From positions 2,108,001-2,172,000 of the forward strand of contig JACKAQ010000001.1 in NCBI GenBank assembly GCA_020634975.1: a DNA stretch of 64,000 nucleotides, read 5' to 3'. Within the stretch, counting starts at the first letter, position 1. Every line of letters begins with the position of its first letter. The translations under genes were made by a program, and so were the position numbers. The DNA comes from JACKAQ01 sp020634975 [NCBI: Calditrichia bacterium] (GTDB taxonomy: Bacteria; Calditrichota; Calditrichia; RBG-13-44-9). The notes beneath the pieces were generated by a model. It saw only the letters and a list, made by a program, of their open reading frames with translations. It was not told the DNA's origin and ran no database searches. Shown here one piece after another: positions 18,786 through 28,175 of the stretch.

Positions 18786-20855
18786 TCAAGCTTCTTCTTT
18801 TTCCTTTTCTGCGGCATCGATAATTTTTTGAGCCACGTCGGAGGGCACTTCTTCGTAATGCGATAAATTCCGGTGGAAAAGCCCCTGTCCTTGCGTCATC
18901 GAACGCAATACGGTGGAATATTTGTGCAACTCAGCCAGCGGCACCAGCGCTTTGATAACCTGAAAACGGCCGTCTGCATCCATACCCTGAATTTTACCGC
19001 GGCGGCTGGAAATATCGCCCATTACATCGCCCATGTATGCTTCCGGCACCTTGATTTCGAGCTGGTAAATGGGTTCCAGCAGCACCGGTTTTGCATCCAT
19101 AAATGCTTTTTTGAAGCCCATCGAAGCGGCTACTTTAAATGCCATTTCCGATGAATCGACGTTGTGGTAGGAGCCGTAAAATACGGTAACTTTGATATCG
19201 ACAATCGGGTAACCGGCCAATACGCCGTTTTCGCAGGATTCGAAGGCGCCTTTTTCCACGGCGGGAATAAATTTTCCGGGAATTACACCACCGACGATGG
19301 CGTCCACAAATTCAAATCCTTCTCCGCGAGGCTTGGGTTCGAGGCGCAGGTGACAATCGCCATATTGACCGCGACCGCCGCTCTGCTTTTTAAATTTACC
19401 CTGTGCTTCGGCTTTGGTGCGAATGGTTTCGCGATACGGGATACGCGGTTCGCTCATTTCCACTTCCACGCCAAAGCGCTGCGACAATCGTTTTAAAATG
19501 ATCATCAGGTGCAGTTCGCCCTGGGCGGATACGATGGTTTGGCGCAATTCGGGATCGTAATGCACCATAAATGTCGGATCTTCTTCGTGCAGCGTGTGCA
19601 AACCGGTAGAGAGTTTGTCTTCGTCGCCTTTGGTTTTCGGCTCCACAGCCATGTTAATTAATGGCTCCGGAAAATCGATTTTGGGAAGAATAAACGGGTC
19701 GTTTTTTACGCTGAGCGTATTACCGGTGTGGGTATATTTCATTTTTACCAGTGCGGCAATATCTCCGGCGTGCAATTGATCCACGTTTTTTTTCTGCTTG
19801 CCGTTGAGCAAATATATTTGTCCAATGCGTTCGGTTTTGTCGTTGGCGGTGTTCAGCACTTCATCGCCGGATTTCAGCACGCCGGAAATTACTTTAACCA
19901 GCGATAGTTCACCCATATGTGCTTCGGCAACGGTTTGGAACACAAAAGTAGAGAGGGAATTGTTATCCGAAATACTGCGGGATTTGCCGTTGACGTCACT
20001 TACTTCAATACGATCTGCGCTGGGCAAAAATTCAACAATAAAATCCATCACGTTGGCTACGCCAATGTTGGCTGTCGAAGATGCGCAAAGCATCGGAACG
20101 ATGGTGCGGTTTTTTACCGCGTTAATAAAACCGGTCATTAATTGTTCTTCGGTTAATTCGCCGGCATCAAAATATTTTTCCAGCAGTTCGTCGTCGCTTT
20201 CGGCAACGGATTCAACCAGCTCCAGCCGCAGTTCTTCCACGCGGGGCATTACATTTGCGGGAATGTCACCAACGGTAAATTTGCCGCTGCCGTCCTGTTC
20301 GTAGGTGTAGGCTTTTTTCTTGAGAATATCTACCACAACATGAAATCCCGGTCCGGATTCCAGCGGTAGTTGCAAAATGGTCACTTGTTTGCCGAAGCGA
20401 TCGCGCAGCTCTTCAGCAACTTTCATGAACTGAACGTTTTCGCGATCCAGTTTGTTGATCACATAAAAGCGAGGCATATCATACAATTCTGCCAGTTGGC
20501 GAACACGTTCGGTACCAACTTCTACCCCATTTGCTGCAGAAACAACAATCATCACCGAGTCTGCTGCGCGCATGCCGCTGACAACATCGCCGTAAAAATC
20601 GCTGAAACCTGGCGTATCGACCAGATTAACTTTGTTGTTGTTCCACTCGCCGTGCAACAGAGAGGAGTTAATGGAAATCTGCCTCTCAATTTCGTCTTCA
20701 TTATAATCGGAAACCGTATTACCCTGCTCGATTGAGCCAATGCGATTTACTTCGCCCATATTAAACAGCATTGCCTCAACCAGGGATGTTTTTCCGGAGC
20801 CGCTGTGGCCACCGACGCCGACATTGCGAATATGTTCGCCAGTATAAACTTTCAA
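18786..20855 (-). CDS. elongation factor G-like GTPase (EF-G-2 type)
   Basis: Translational GTPase of 689 aa with all EF-G domains. The G domain covers about 1-270: P-loop [10 protein letters not shown] (15-24), G3 DTPGF (80-84) and G4 NKLD (134-137). The C-terminal domains carry GGRGQYGDC and the [11 protein letters not shown] turn typical of EF-G domain V. The G domain is unorthodox: switch I reads RQISI instead of RGITI, and the catalytic His after DTPG is Phe84. Such changes mark the EF-G-2 paralogue group (Thermus EF-G-2 has Tyr there), so it is likely an accessory factor and not the main translocase. The start is TTG, eight bases after AGGAGG. Confidence 0.88.
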   Translation of the reverse strand: MKVYTGEHIRNVGVGGHSGSGKTSLVEAMLFNMGEVNRIGSIEQGNTVSDYNEDEIERQISINSSLLHGEWNNNKVNLVDTPGFSDFYGDVVSGMRAADSVMIVVSAANGVEVGTERVRQLAELYDMPRFYVINKLDRENVQFMKVAEELRDRFGKQVTILQLPLESGPGFHVVVDILKKKAYTYEQDGSGKFTVGDIPANVMPRVEELRLELVESVAESDDELLEKYFDAGELTEEQLMTGFINAVKNRTIVPMLCASSTANIGVANVMDFIVEFLPSADRIEVSDVNGKSRSISDNNSLSTFVFQTVAEAHMGELSLVKVISGVLKSGDEVLNTANDKTERIGQIYLLNGKQKKNVDQLHAGDIAALVKMKYTHTGNTLSVKNDPFILPKIDFPEPLINMAVEPKTKGDEDKLSTGLHTLHEEDPTFMVHYDPELRQTIVSAQGELHLMIILKRLSQRFGVEVEMSEPRIPYRETIRTKAEAQGKFKKQSGGRGQYGDCHLRLEPKPRGEGFEFVDAIVGGVIPGKFIPAVEKGAFESCENGVLAGYPIVDIKVTVFYGSYHNVDSSEMAFKVAASMGFKKAFMDAKPVLLEPIYQLEIKVPEAYMGDVMGDISSRRGKIQGMDADGRFQVIKALVPLAELHKYSTVLRSMTQGQGLFHRNLSHYEEVPSDVAQKIIDAAEKEKEEA

Positions 20856-21191
20856 GGCGTGGCCCTCCTGCTAAGTTATAAGTGTTTTAGATTGATGTTT
20901 TTATGGTAAAAATTGTAAATACTCAACCTTAAAAAACATAATTCCAGAACGTTTTGCTCGATAGCGCGGTTATGGTTTCGCTGTTTGGTGCGGGTGGTTG
21001 CCATGCAACCCACGCCAAACAAAAGGATGAAGTTACATGAACACATGTCCCGGTATTTTGTGAATTTATACAGCACTTCGAGTGTTTAGAAACTTCATTT
21101 GTCGCCAGATTTGTTACAAAAAAATAATATATGATGTGTGCAGAACAGTGTCAAGCCTTTTGCAAGGCGGCTTTGGTATCGGCGATACGAA
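20856..21191. other. intergenic region between adenylate kinase and EF-G-like genes
   Basis: A 336-base gap between two minus-strand genes. Apart from the 38-base hairpin at 20983-21020 and an AT-rich part at 21110-21135, no gene or RNA was recognised. It presumably contains the EF-G-like promoter and leader. Confidence 0.4.
20983..21020. repeat. long imperfect hairpin in leader of EF-G-like gene
   Basis: GTTTGG... at 20983 pairs with ...CCAAAC ending at 21020, with further pairing of GGGT and GGTTG to CAACCC around the loop CATG. It lies about 130 bases upstream of the EF-G-like start on the minus strand and lacks a T-tract. It could be a leader structure or a diverged repeat. Confidence 0.35.
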
Positions 21192-21872
21192 TTATTCCGG
21201 ATTCGCCGGAAGGGTATCGATGCCGAGCGCTTTGTGGATATCTACTGTTACGGAATCCATATCCTGATTACCGTCGATGCGCAGCAGCACACCTTTTTCG
21301 CGATAATAGTTGATCGCATCCCGCGTTTCGGCGTGATATTTATCGATACGGCTGCGAACGGTAGCAACGGAATCGTCCGCGCGGCCGCGCCCCATCAGCC
21401 GACGATACATTTCGTCGTCGCTGGTATCCAGAAAAACCACGATGATATCGGTATTTCCGCGATGTTCCAAAATCAACTCCAGCCCTTTTGCCTGGGCAAT
21501 GGTTCGCGGAAAACCGTCCAGAATAAAGCCATTTTTGGTGTCCGGCTCTTTCAGCCGTTTATCGATGAGGGCTAATACAATGCTGTCGGCAACCAGTCCG
21601 CCGCTTTTCATAATGCCGGTAACCTGTTGCCCCAACTGCGTTCCTTTGGCTACTTCGCTTCGCAAAATTTCTCCGGTGGAAATATGCGGAATGTCCAGCT
21701 TCTGTTTCAACCGGCTAGCCTGGGTTCCTTTTCCCGCACCGGGTCCGCCAATCAATATCAGTTGGAAAACCATCGCGTGTGCAACTGCATCTGCCTGGGA
21801 TTGCAGTTGAGGTGCCTCGCTGTCGCATGCGGCAAGCATCACCAAAACGAAACAGAATAGCCATGTCTTCAT
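21192..21872 (-). CDS. adenylate kinase with lipoprotein signal peptide
   Basis: 226 aa. The kinase part, from about residue 35, is a short-lid (AK1-like) nucleoside monophosphate kinase: P-loop GGPGAGKGTQ (42-51), HISTGEILRSEV, GFILDGFPRT, and GRGRADD in the short lid. Family reaction: ATP + AMP = 2 ADP. Unusually, the preceding 33 residues are a lipoprotein signal, MKTWLFCFVLVMLAAC, with lipobox LAAC (Cys16) and Asp at +2. The ATG at 21872 has AGGA nine bases upstream. The internal Met34, where a normal adenylate kinase would start, has no SD. If the prediction holds, the enzyme sits outside the cytoplasm on a membrane. A dual start giving a cytoplasmic form cannot be excluded. Divergent from the BLUF gene. 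Confidence 0.85.
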   Translation of the reverse strand: MKTWLFCFVLVMLAACDSEAPQLQSQADAVAHAMVFQLILIGGPGAGKGTQASRLKQKLDIPHISTGEILRSEVAKGTQLGQQVTGIMKSGGLVADSIVLALIDKRLKEPDTKNGFILDGFPRTIAQAKGLELILEHRGNTDIIVVFLDTSDDEMYRRLMGRGRADDSVATVRSRIDKYHAETRDAINYYREKGVLLRIDGNQDMDSVTVDIHKALGIDTLPANPE

Positions 21873-22142
21873 TATCAAATCCTGATGTTTACGTATGATT
21901 AACGGGCAGTAAACTAACATTTTTTCTGAATCCTGTTCAATTGAAGCACCCGGAATCCGGATATTTTCAATCGCTAATTACGGCTGTTCCAAACAACGAA
22001 AACGATCATGAAAAACTTCTTACATTATATTCATTTTTACATGAATTCAAAGCTTTTTTACACGAAATAGACGGGATTAATGTAATGTTTCACTTAAAGG
22101 ATATCGAAAATATAGAAAGACATTAAAGCAGGAGAGTTGTAA

Positions 22143-22565
22143 ATGGCACTTGTTCAACTATTGTATACCAGTAAATTTAGCGGAAAAATAGGCATGGGGG
22201 ATTTAACCCAAATTAAAGATGCTGCTGCCAACCATAATCCGCCGTTGGGAATATCCGGAATGTTGTGTTTCGGCGAAGGATATTTTTTACAAGTGCTGGA
22301 GGGCGATGCGGTAATCGTGAATAAACATTACCAGCGCATAAGCGCGGATCCCCGGCATACAGACCTTGTTTTACTGGATTATTCGCACATCACCAAAAGA
22401 AATTTCCACAACTGGCACATGGGGCACTTCAACCTCAATCAATTGAAAGAGGGGCTGATTTTGAAATACGCCACGGTTGCCCATTTCCAGCCGGAAAAAA
22501 TGCACCCGCAAAGTGCGCTTGAATTTTTGATTGAACTAAGCAAATATTTAGAAAACGAACATTAA
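22143..22565 (+). CDS. stand-alone BLUF blue-light sensor
   Basis: 140-aa flavin photoreceptor of the short BLUF type. Key positions are present: Tyr8 (LLYTS), Asn30/Asn32 (AANHN), Gln50 (FLQVLEG), and Trp91 and Met93 (NWHMG). BLUF binds FAD non-covalently and signals by rearranging the Tyr-Gln hydrogen bonds. There is no fused output domain, so it must act on a partner protein; short BLUF proteins typically do. A strong SD (GGAGAG) precedes the ATG. Its stop overlaps the converging AbgT stop by four bases, and upstream it diverges from the lipobox adenylate kinase. Confidence 0.92.
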   Translation: MALVQLLYTSKFSGKIGMGDLTQIKDAAANHNPPLGISGMLCFGEGYFLQVLEGDAVIVNKHYQRISADPRHTDLVLLDYSHITKRNFHNWHMGHFNLNQLKEGLILKYATVAHFQPEKMHPQSALEFLIELSKYLENEH

Positions 22566-24127
22566 TTTACAAATTCCAGCGGGCTGCCGGGACCGATCGG
22601 TAGCCCGAGCATCAGCCACACCACCAGTAAAATAGCCCAGACAATCAGGAAAACGACGGAATACGGTAGCATATTGGCAATCACTGTACCGATGCCCGCT
22701 TTTTCGTCATATCGCTCGATGAACGCGACAATCAGTGCAAAGTAGGACATCATCGGAGAAATGATGTTGGTAACGCTATCGCCGATGCGGTAGCCGACCT
22801 GCGTCAGTTCCGGCGAAAAGCCCAGCAACATGAACATCGGGATAAATATCGGCGCCAAAATTGCCCATTTTGCCGATGCGCTTCCCATAAACATATTGGC
22901 ACTGGCTGCCAGAAAGATAAACGCCATCATCAGCGGAATTTTACCGAGGTTCAGCGATTTCAGGAATTCTGCGCCTTCCACCGCAAAAATCAGCCCCAGA
23001 TTTGTCCATTTAAAATATGCCACAAACTGCGCCGCGAAAAAGCAGAGCACCATGTAAATACCGAGGGTGGACATGGATTTTCCCATGCCTTTCATTACAT
23101 CGCCATCGCTTTTGATGGTGCCGGCGCCGATGCCGTACGCGATGCCCCAAATGGCAGCCAAAATAAAAATAAACGCGACAATCCCTTTCAAAAATGGCGA
23201 TTTGAGGAAGGCATCAAACCAGTCCGGCTGTTCGCCGAGCAGAAATCCGCTGAGCGGCACGGTGCTTTCCGGCAGCAGTCCCCACACAATCAGCGCAAAT
23301 GAGATAAAAATTGTCCACAGCGCGAAACGCAGTCCGCGTTTTTCGTTAGCGTTCAATTCGCGGATTTCTTCCGGTTTTTCGGTGCCGGTGTATTCGCCGA
23401 GGCGGGGAATGACGAATTTTTCGGTAACCAGCGTTCCGGCTGCCGCAATAAAAAAGGTGGATACAAACATAAAATAGTAATTACAGGCGGGATTTACATG
23501 ATAGGTTGGATCGATAATTCGTGCGGCTTCCTGCGATAATCCCGCCAACAGCGGATCGATGGTGCCGAGCAGCAAATTGGCGCTATATCCGCCGGAAACA
23601 CCGGCAAATGCTGCCGCCAAACCGGCAATCGGGTGACGTCCGGCAGCCAGAAAAATAACAGCACCGAGCGGAACGAGCAGCACGTAACCCACTTCGCTTG
23701 CAGTGTTGGAGAGCACGCCCGCAAAAACGATCACAAATGTGAGCAACCGGCGCGGCGATTTGATAACCAGCAGCCGCAATCCGGTGCCGATCAATCCGCT
23801 GCTTTCGGCAATCCCGATGCCCAGCATGGCAACCAGCACCACGCCCAACGGCGCAAATCCGGTAAAATTGGTGACCATTTGAGTGAGCATCCGGTGCAAT
23901 CCGTCCACGGATAGCAGGCTGACCGGGACGATGGTTTCGCCGGTGCCGGGGTGCACAACGGAAATATCCAGCGATGCAGCGATGCCGGAAATAACCACCA
24001 CCATCAGCGCAAAAATACCGAACAGCGTTGCCGGATGTGGCAGCGCGTTGCCCACGCGTTCAACAATGCTCAAAAATCTGGCGATCGATTTGCTTTCGGA
24101 ACCGTTTTTCGGTTTGGCGTTACTCAT
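22562..24127 (-). CDS. AbgT-family transporter
   Basis: Inner-membrane protein of 521 aa with about 11-13 hydrophobic helices. It resembles AbgT (p-aminobenzoyl-glutamate import) and MtrF (sulfonamide efflux): [14 protein letters not shown] near the N-terminus, [18 protein letters not shown], and [16 protein letters not shown] near the C-terminus. The substrate may be p-aminobenzoyl-glutamate or folate breakdown products, but family members differ in direction. GGGG lies six bases before the ATG. It follows serS after a terminator, so it probably has its own promoter. No AbgA/AbgB hydrolase genes are nearby. Confidence 0.9.
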   Translation of the reverse strand: MSNAKPKNGSESKSIARFLSIVERVGNALPHPATLFGIFALMVVVISGIAASLDISVVHPGTGETIVPVSLLSVDGLHRMLTQMVTNFTGFAPLGVVLVAMLGIGIAESSGLIGTGLRLLVIKSPRRLLTFVIVFAGVLSNTASEVGYVLLVPLGAVIFLAAGRHPIAGLAAAFAGVSGGYSANLLLGTIDPLLAGLSQEAARIIDPTYHVNPACNYYFMFVSTFFIAAAGTLVTEKFVIPRLGEYTGTEKPEEIRELNANEKRGLRFALWTIFISFALIVWGLLPESTVPLSGFLLGEQPDWFDAFLKSPFLKGIVAFIFILAAIWGIAYGIGAGTIKSDGDVMKGMGKSMSTLGIYMVLCFFAAQFVAYFKWTNLGLIFAVEGAEFLKSLNLGKIPLMMAFIFLAASANMFMGSASAKWAILAPIFIPMFMLLGFSPELTQVGYRIGDSVTNIISPMMSYFALIVAFIERYDEKAGIGTVIANMLPYSVVFLIVWAILLVVWLMLGLPIGPGSPLEFVN

Positions 24128-24247
24128 GGAATCCCCATTCTATTTGTCATACGCAAGTTCATATTTTTCAATCAGCGAAGATATGAATCTGCAGGCAATT
24201 TCGCAAGAGAATGAGCGAGAACATTTCGGGGGAAAGCTGATTCTGGC

Positions 24248-24274
24248 AAAAAAAAGGCGGATCTGTGATCCGCC
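24248..24274 (-). terminator. intrinsic terminator of serS
   Basis: On the minus strand, GGCGGATC/GATCCGCC (perfect 8-base stem, 3-base loop, 24256-24274) runs into eight T residues (A-run 24248-24255 on plus), about 30 bases after the serS stop. Confidence 0.88.
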
Positions 24275-24305
24275 CGGAGAATTGTAGAATCGGATTAAAA
24301 ATGGG

Positions 24306-25586
24306 TTACGGTAAATCGCGTTTGATGACGCTGAAACCGGTGTAATCGCGCAGCGCTTCCGGCACGGTGATGGAGCCGTCCTCGTTTTGGTTGAGTTCCA
24401 GCAATGCCACAATCAGGCGGGAAGTTGCCACGCCGGAGCCGTTGAGTGTGTGCACAAATTCCGGTTTTGCGCCGCCGGCGGGACGATAGCGTGTGTTCAT
24501 CCGCCGCGCCTGAAAATCTTCAAAATTACTGCAACTGGATGCTTCCAGCCAGCGATTCTCAGCCGGAGACCACACTTCGATGTCGTAACATTTTGCCGCG
24601 CCAAAGCTCAAATCGCCGGTACACAACTCAATTACGCGATACGGCACGTTCAATAATTCCAATACTTTAGTGGCGTTTCGGAGCAGCGCTTCCAGCTCAG
24701 CGTAGCTGTGTTCCGGCTCCACAATTTTCACCAGCTCCACTTTGTTGAATTGGTGCAGCCGCAAAAATCCGCGCGTATCTTTTCCCCACGAACCGGCTTC
24801 GCGACGGAAACAGGCGGTGTATGCGCAGTAGTGAACCGGCAATTCTTCGATGGTCAAAATTTCGTCGCGGTGCAAATTGGTGACCGGCACTTCGGCAGTG
24901 GGAATCAAAAAGAGGTCGTCTTTTTCCGCGTAATACATGTCTTCCGGAAATTTGGGGATTTGCCCGGTGCCGCGCATGCTCTCGCGGTTCACCACAAACG
25001 GCGGAAAAATTTCTTTGTAGCCGTGCTGGCTGCTGTGCAAATCCAGCATAAAATTGATGAGCGCGCGTTCCAGCCGTGCGCCTTTGCCTTTGTAAACGGG
25101 AAATCCGCGACCGGAAATTTTGCTGCCGCGCGGGAAATCGACGATGTCCAGTCGTTCGCAAATTTCCAGGTGATCGGAAATCTTGAAGCTGAATTCCGGT
25201 ATCTCGCCCCATTTTTTGACTTCCACATTCTCGCTGGCGTCCTTTCCTTTTGGCACGCTGCTGTGCGGCAAGTTGGGGATGCGCAGCAGATGATCTTCCA
25301 GCGAGGTTTCGATGTCGCGCAGTTCATCATCAAATTGTTTGATTTCCTGCCCGATTTCCCGGGTGCGTTCGATGATCGCCGTGGCGTCTTTTTTCTCTTT
25401 TTTGAGCTGGCTGACCTGTTGGGAAAACTGGTTGCGATCCGCTTTCAGCTTTTCCACATTTTGCAGCAGTTCGCGGCGGCGCCCGTCGAGATTTAGAATT
25501 TCATCGATATTAATTGTGTCGCCTTTACTGCGGATGCCCGCGACGACTGCTTCTGCATTTTCGCGAATAAATTTGAGGTCTAACAT
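24306..25586 (-). CDS. serS: serine--tRNA ligase
   Basis: Class II aminoacyl-tRNA synthetase, 426 aa, the usual length. An N-terminal coiled-coil arm that grips tRNA-Ser (about 30-100) precedes the catalytic core: TAEVPVTNLHRDEI, motif 2 CFRREAGSWGKDTRG, and motif 3 GSGVATSRLIVALLE. It charges tRNA-Ser with serine and can also serylate tRNA-Sec. The start at 25586 (MLDLKFIREN, conserved family N-terminus) has AGGGAG close upstream and is preferred over an in-frame codon 20 residues earlier. It ends in a strong terminator. Confidence 0.97.
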   Translation of the reverse strand: MLDLKFIRENAEAVVAGIRSKGDTINIDEILNLDGRRRELLQNVEKLKADRNQFSQQVSQLKKEKKDATAIIERTREIGQEIKQFDDELRDIETSLEDHLLRIPNLPHSSVPKGKDASENVEVKKWGEIPEFSFKISDHLEICERLDIVDFPRGSKISGRGFPVYKGKGARLERALINFMLDLHSSQHGYKEIFPPFVVNRESMRGTGQIPKFPEDMYYAEKDDLFLIPTAEVPVTNLHRDEILTIEELPVHYCAYTACFRREAGSWGKDTRGFLRLHQFNKVELVKIVEPEHSYAELEALLRNATKVLELLNVPYRVIELCTGDLSFGAAKCYDIEVWSPAENRWLEASSCSNFEDFQARRMNTRYRPAGGAKPEFVHTLNGSGVATSRLIVALLELNQNEDGSITVPEALRDYTGFSVIKRDLP

Positions 25587-25736
25587 TCGCTCCCTCTCGC
25601 CTGTTGCTGGTTTTTTGGCAAATTTGAAACGCGGGTGTTCGGACAAATTTATCCGTTATCCGTCACCCTTTTATTTGATTTGGTGGTGTGATTATAGCCA
25701 ATCGCGGGGGGGAAATCAACGATTTTTCAACAGATA

Positions 25737-26876
25737 TTATTGCCCGAACTGCTCGCGGATTTCCTGAACGGTGCGGAGAATGTCGGGAATCGCCTGCGAA
25801 TCTGTGAAAAATACGTTGCCGTAATTTTTGACCTGGCTTTGGATCAGCGCTTTGTTGCGATCTTCCGTGAGAAAAAGGAACGGCGCGTTGCTGTGGCGAC
25901 GCAATTCCTTGAGCAAATCCACGCCGGAGCCGTCCGGTAATTTGGTGCCGGAAATAATCAATCCGGGTTTGCGAAGCTGCGCCAGGTGATGCGCTTTTTC
26001 CGAAGTGTTAACGATGTGCACGTCCCACCGGTTTTGGGTGAGCGCCCGTTCCAGCATTTTTTGGACAACCACACTGTTGTTCACAACTAAAATATTATCC
26101 AGATCCGGTGTTTCCGCCGGTGCATCGGGTTGCGGTTCCGGCGCTGTTTCGGTTTCAACTTCAAACGTGGGAACCGAGCCGTTCAATCCGTCCATTTCCA
26201 GCGCATACGGTTCGATGGAAAACATGCCGTTTTGCCAGCCGAGCATTTCGTCCAGCGCCTGATCTTCCGGCAATTCGCCAAGCTGAACCTGCCGCAGTTC
26301 GCCGCGTTCGTATTCAAAAATGCCCGTGCTGCCGTTCTGCGATAATTTTAGTGTGCCATTTAAATAATTGATTTCACAGAATTTAAGAATGTCTGCCAGC
26401 GATCGGTCTGTCAGCGATCCGGTGACGGCGGTTACCCGCGCTTTGGTGCCGGAGGTTTTCTGCAAAATTCTGCGGAGTCGCCGGCTCATCACTTTTCCCA
26501 TACTCAACGTGATGGACGGATAGCGATCGATCACTTCATCAAAATTGGTTTTATCGAGGATAAACATTTCCGCAGCTTGTGTGGTGATGACCGAGGCTGA
26601 ACGCGGTTCGCCGGTGAGCAGCGCCATTTCGCCAAAATGATCGCCGCTGCCGAGATGCGCGATCACATTTTCTTCGTTATCCGGAGAATACACCGCAACT
26701 TTCACCTGCCCGTTGATGATGATAAACATTTTGTCGCCCGGATCACCGGCGTGGCAAATCACTTCTTCTTTTTGGTATGCTTTGTATTTCAGCTTGTCCA
26801 CCACATAATGAATGGCTTCCTGATCCAACGCCTGGAAAAACGGCACTTTTTTTAACACTTCGGTAATCTGGAACAT
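25737..26876 (-). CDS. cNMP-binding + DUF4388/PATAN + degenerate receiver protein
   Basis: 379 aa in three modules. Residues about 1-125 form a cyclic-nucleotide-binding fold (GDKMFIIINGQVKV, then GSGDHFGEMALLTGEPRSAS, the phosphate cassette). About 130-230 is a DUF4388/PATAN-like domain (GSLTDRSLADILKFCEIN, LDEMLGWQNGMF). An acidic Pro-rich linker leads to a receiver-like domain (about 255-379). The receiver is degenerate: VVNNS replaces the acidic pair, the phospho-Asp position reads LIISG, and the conserved Lys region reads FFTDSQ. It therefore probably cannot be phosphorylated and may bind partners. GGAG precedes the ATG at 26876. Its 5' end lies 16 bases from the stop of the small protein gene upstream, suggesting co-transcription. 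Confidence 0.85.
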   Translation of the reverse strand: MFQITEVLKKVPFFQALDQEAIHYVVDKLKYKAYQKEEVICHAGDPGDKMFIIINGQVKVAVYSPDNEENVIAHLGSGDHFGEMALLTGEPRSASVITTQAAEMFILDKTNFDEVIDRYPSITLSMGKVMSRRLRRILQKTSGTKARVTAVTGSLTDRSLADILKFCEINYLNGTLKLSQNGSTGIFEYERGELRQVQLGELPEDQALDEMLGWQNGMFSIEPYALEMDGLNGSVPTFEVETETAPEPQPDAPAETPDLDNILVVNNSVVVQKMLERALTQNRWDVHIVNTSEKAHHLAQLRKPGLIISGTKLPDGSGVDLLKELRRHSNAPFLFLTEDRNKALIQSQVKNYGNVFFTDSQAIPDILRTVQEIREQFGQ

Positions 26877-26892
26877 TCGCGTCTCCGGGAGC

Positions 26893-27108
26893 TTATTGAC
26901 CAAGTTGCGATAACAGGTGCAAAAGATACAGAATTATGCCAAACAAAAGGACAACCCTGATGATTGAGCGTCCGGTTTTGGAGCCGCCGGAACTGTGCCC
27001 GCGCCGGAAACGAATGGGGCGGCGACCGGTTTCCTCGGTTTCCTTTTCCGGATTGTAAAACTGCGGCGTGTACGAATACTGTCGATTTTTTCTGGGTTTG
27101 ATAAACAT
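26893..27108 (-). CDS. small basic protein with C-terminal membrane helix
   Basis: 71 aa of unknown function. The N-terminal two thirds are basic and polar (FIKPRKNRQYSYTPQFYNPE, then RPIRFRRG). Residues about 48-68 form one hydrophobic helix (IIRVVLLFGIILYLLHLL), so it is probably a tail-anchored inner-membrane protein. Similar short proteins with a YTP-FY-P-E motif and an IRFRR stretch are, from memory, common in FCB-group genomes and often named by error. TGGAG lies eight bases before the ATG. It is followed at 16 bases by the cNMP-binding protein gene. Confidence 0.75.
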   Translation of the reverse strand: MFIKPRKNRQYSYTPQFYNPEKETEETGRRPIRFRRGHSSGGSKTGRSIIRVVLLFGIILYLLHLLSQLGQ

Positions 27109-27238
27109 CGTTCTACTCCAGATATACGGAAAAATAAAAATTTATGCACCGCCTCAGTTTATCGCAAATCCGCGAAATGCAACGTTAGCTGTGCCACAAC
27201 AATTCAATTTAAGAAATTAAGAGAAAGGTGTCAAACGC

Positions 27239-28135
27239 TTATCCGCGCGGGTGGAAGGTCTTGTATTCTTCCCGCAGATATTGCCGGTTAACGTGGGTGT
27301 AAATTTGGGTGGTTGAGATATCTGAATGTCCGAGCATTTCCTGAACGGCGCGCAAATCTGCCCCGTTTTCCAGCAGGTGCGTGGCGAAAGAGTGCCGGAA
27401 AATATGCGGATACACCCGTTTGCTGATGCCGGATAAATCCACATATTTTCGCACGATGTTGTAAATGCCCATCCGCGAAAACGGCTTGCCGAAGCGGTTC
27501 AAAAATAGCTGGCTTTTGGATTCCAGCCCTTTTGCCACCATCGGGCGGGTAATGGCGATGTAGCGTTTTGTCCACACCAGCGCTTCCGCGCCAACCGGAA
27601 CGATGCGCTCTTTACTGCCTTTGCCGAGTACGCGCAGCAATTCTTCGTCGAAAAAAACGTGCTCAATTTTCAACCCGATCAGTTCGGAAACGCGCAGTCC
27701 GGCGCCGTACAGCACTTCCAGCATGGCGCGATCGCGAACGCCGTCGGATGTTTCGATATCCGGCGATTCCAAAATTTCGATTACTTCGTCCACGGTCAGC
27801 ACTTCCGGTAGTTTGCGGGCCAAACGGGGTGTTTCCAGCAGTTCCGTCGGGTTTTTGCCGGTGATGTTTTCCAGAATCAAAAATTTGTGAAAGGTGCGGA
27901 TCGATGAATAATTGCGGGCAACGCTGCTCGCGGAAAGCCCCAGATTGCTGAGTAATTCCGTGTAATCCTGGATTACGTGCAAATCAATCGCTTCCACGGA
28001 TGCAATCTTGCGGCTGTCCAGAAATCCGAGATAGCGTTTCAAATCCACTTCGTACGATAGCGTGGTATTATCCGCCAGCCCTTTTTCCAGCGCGATGTGG
28101 TTCAGAAAGCTCTCTAAATAGGATTCCCAGGTCAT
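27239..28135 (-). CDS. xerD: XerC/XerD-type tyrosine recombinase
   Basis: Site-specific recombinase of 298 aa, the normal Xer length. A SAM-like core-binding domain (about 1-90) precedes the catalytic domain with every active-site residue: Arg148 (GAGLRVSEL), Lys172 (GKGSKER), His244 and Arg247 (HIFRHSFA), His270 (LGHSDI) and nucleophile Tyr279. Xer enzymes resolve chromosome dimers at dif, and XerC and XerD are hard to tell apart by eye. Nothing mobile adjoins it, so a housekeeping role is favoured over an integrase. A heptamer-like simple repeat lies just upstream. Confidence 0.92.
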   Translation of the reverse strand: MTWESYLESFLNHIALEKGLADNTTLSYEVDLKRYLGFLDSRKIASVEAIDLHVIQDYTELLSNLGLSASSVARNYSSIRTFHKFLILENITGKNPTELLETPRLARKLPEVLTVDEVIEILESPDIETSDGVRDRAMLEVLYGAGLRVSELIGLKIEHVFFDEELLRVLGKGSKERIVPVGAEALVWTKRYIAITRPMVAKGLESKSQLFLNRFGKPFSRMGIYNIVRKYVDLSGISKRVYPHIFRHSFATHLLENGADLRAVQEMLGHSDISTTQIYTHVNRQYLREEYKTFHPRG

Positions 28136-28140
28136 TTTTT

Positions 28141-28172
28141 AAAGGATAAAGGGTGAAGGATGAAGGATAAAA
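28141..28172. repeat. degenerate AAGGATR heptamer-like repeat
   Basis: Between the recombinase and the hydrolase genes, tandem purine-rich units read AAAGGAT, AAAGGGTG, AAGGATG, AAGGATA. Related purine-rich stretches occur at 47353-47380 (intergenic) and, inside the giant fusion gene, at 56364-56390 on the opposite strand. Confidence 0.5.
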
Positions 28173-28175
28173 AAA

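Noticed and set aside
21941-22126. Possible 61-codon TTG-started gene before the BLUF gene
   Set aside because: AT-rich leader-like sequence without SD; start codon weak and no conserved features.
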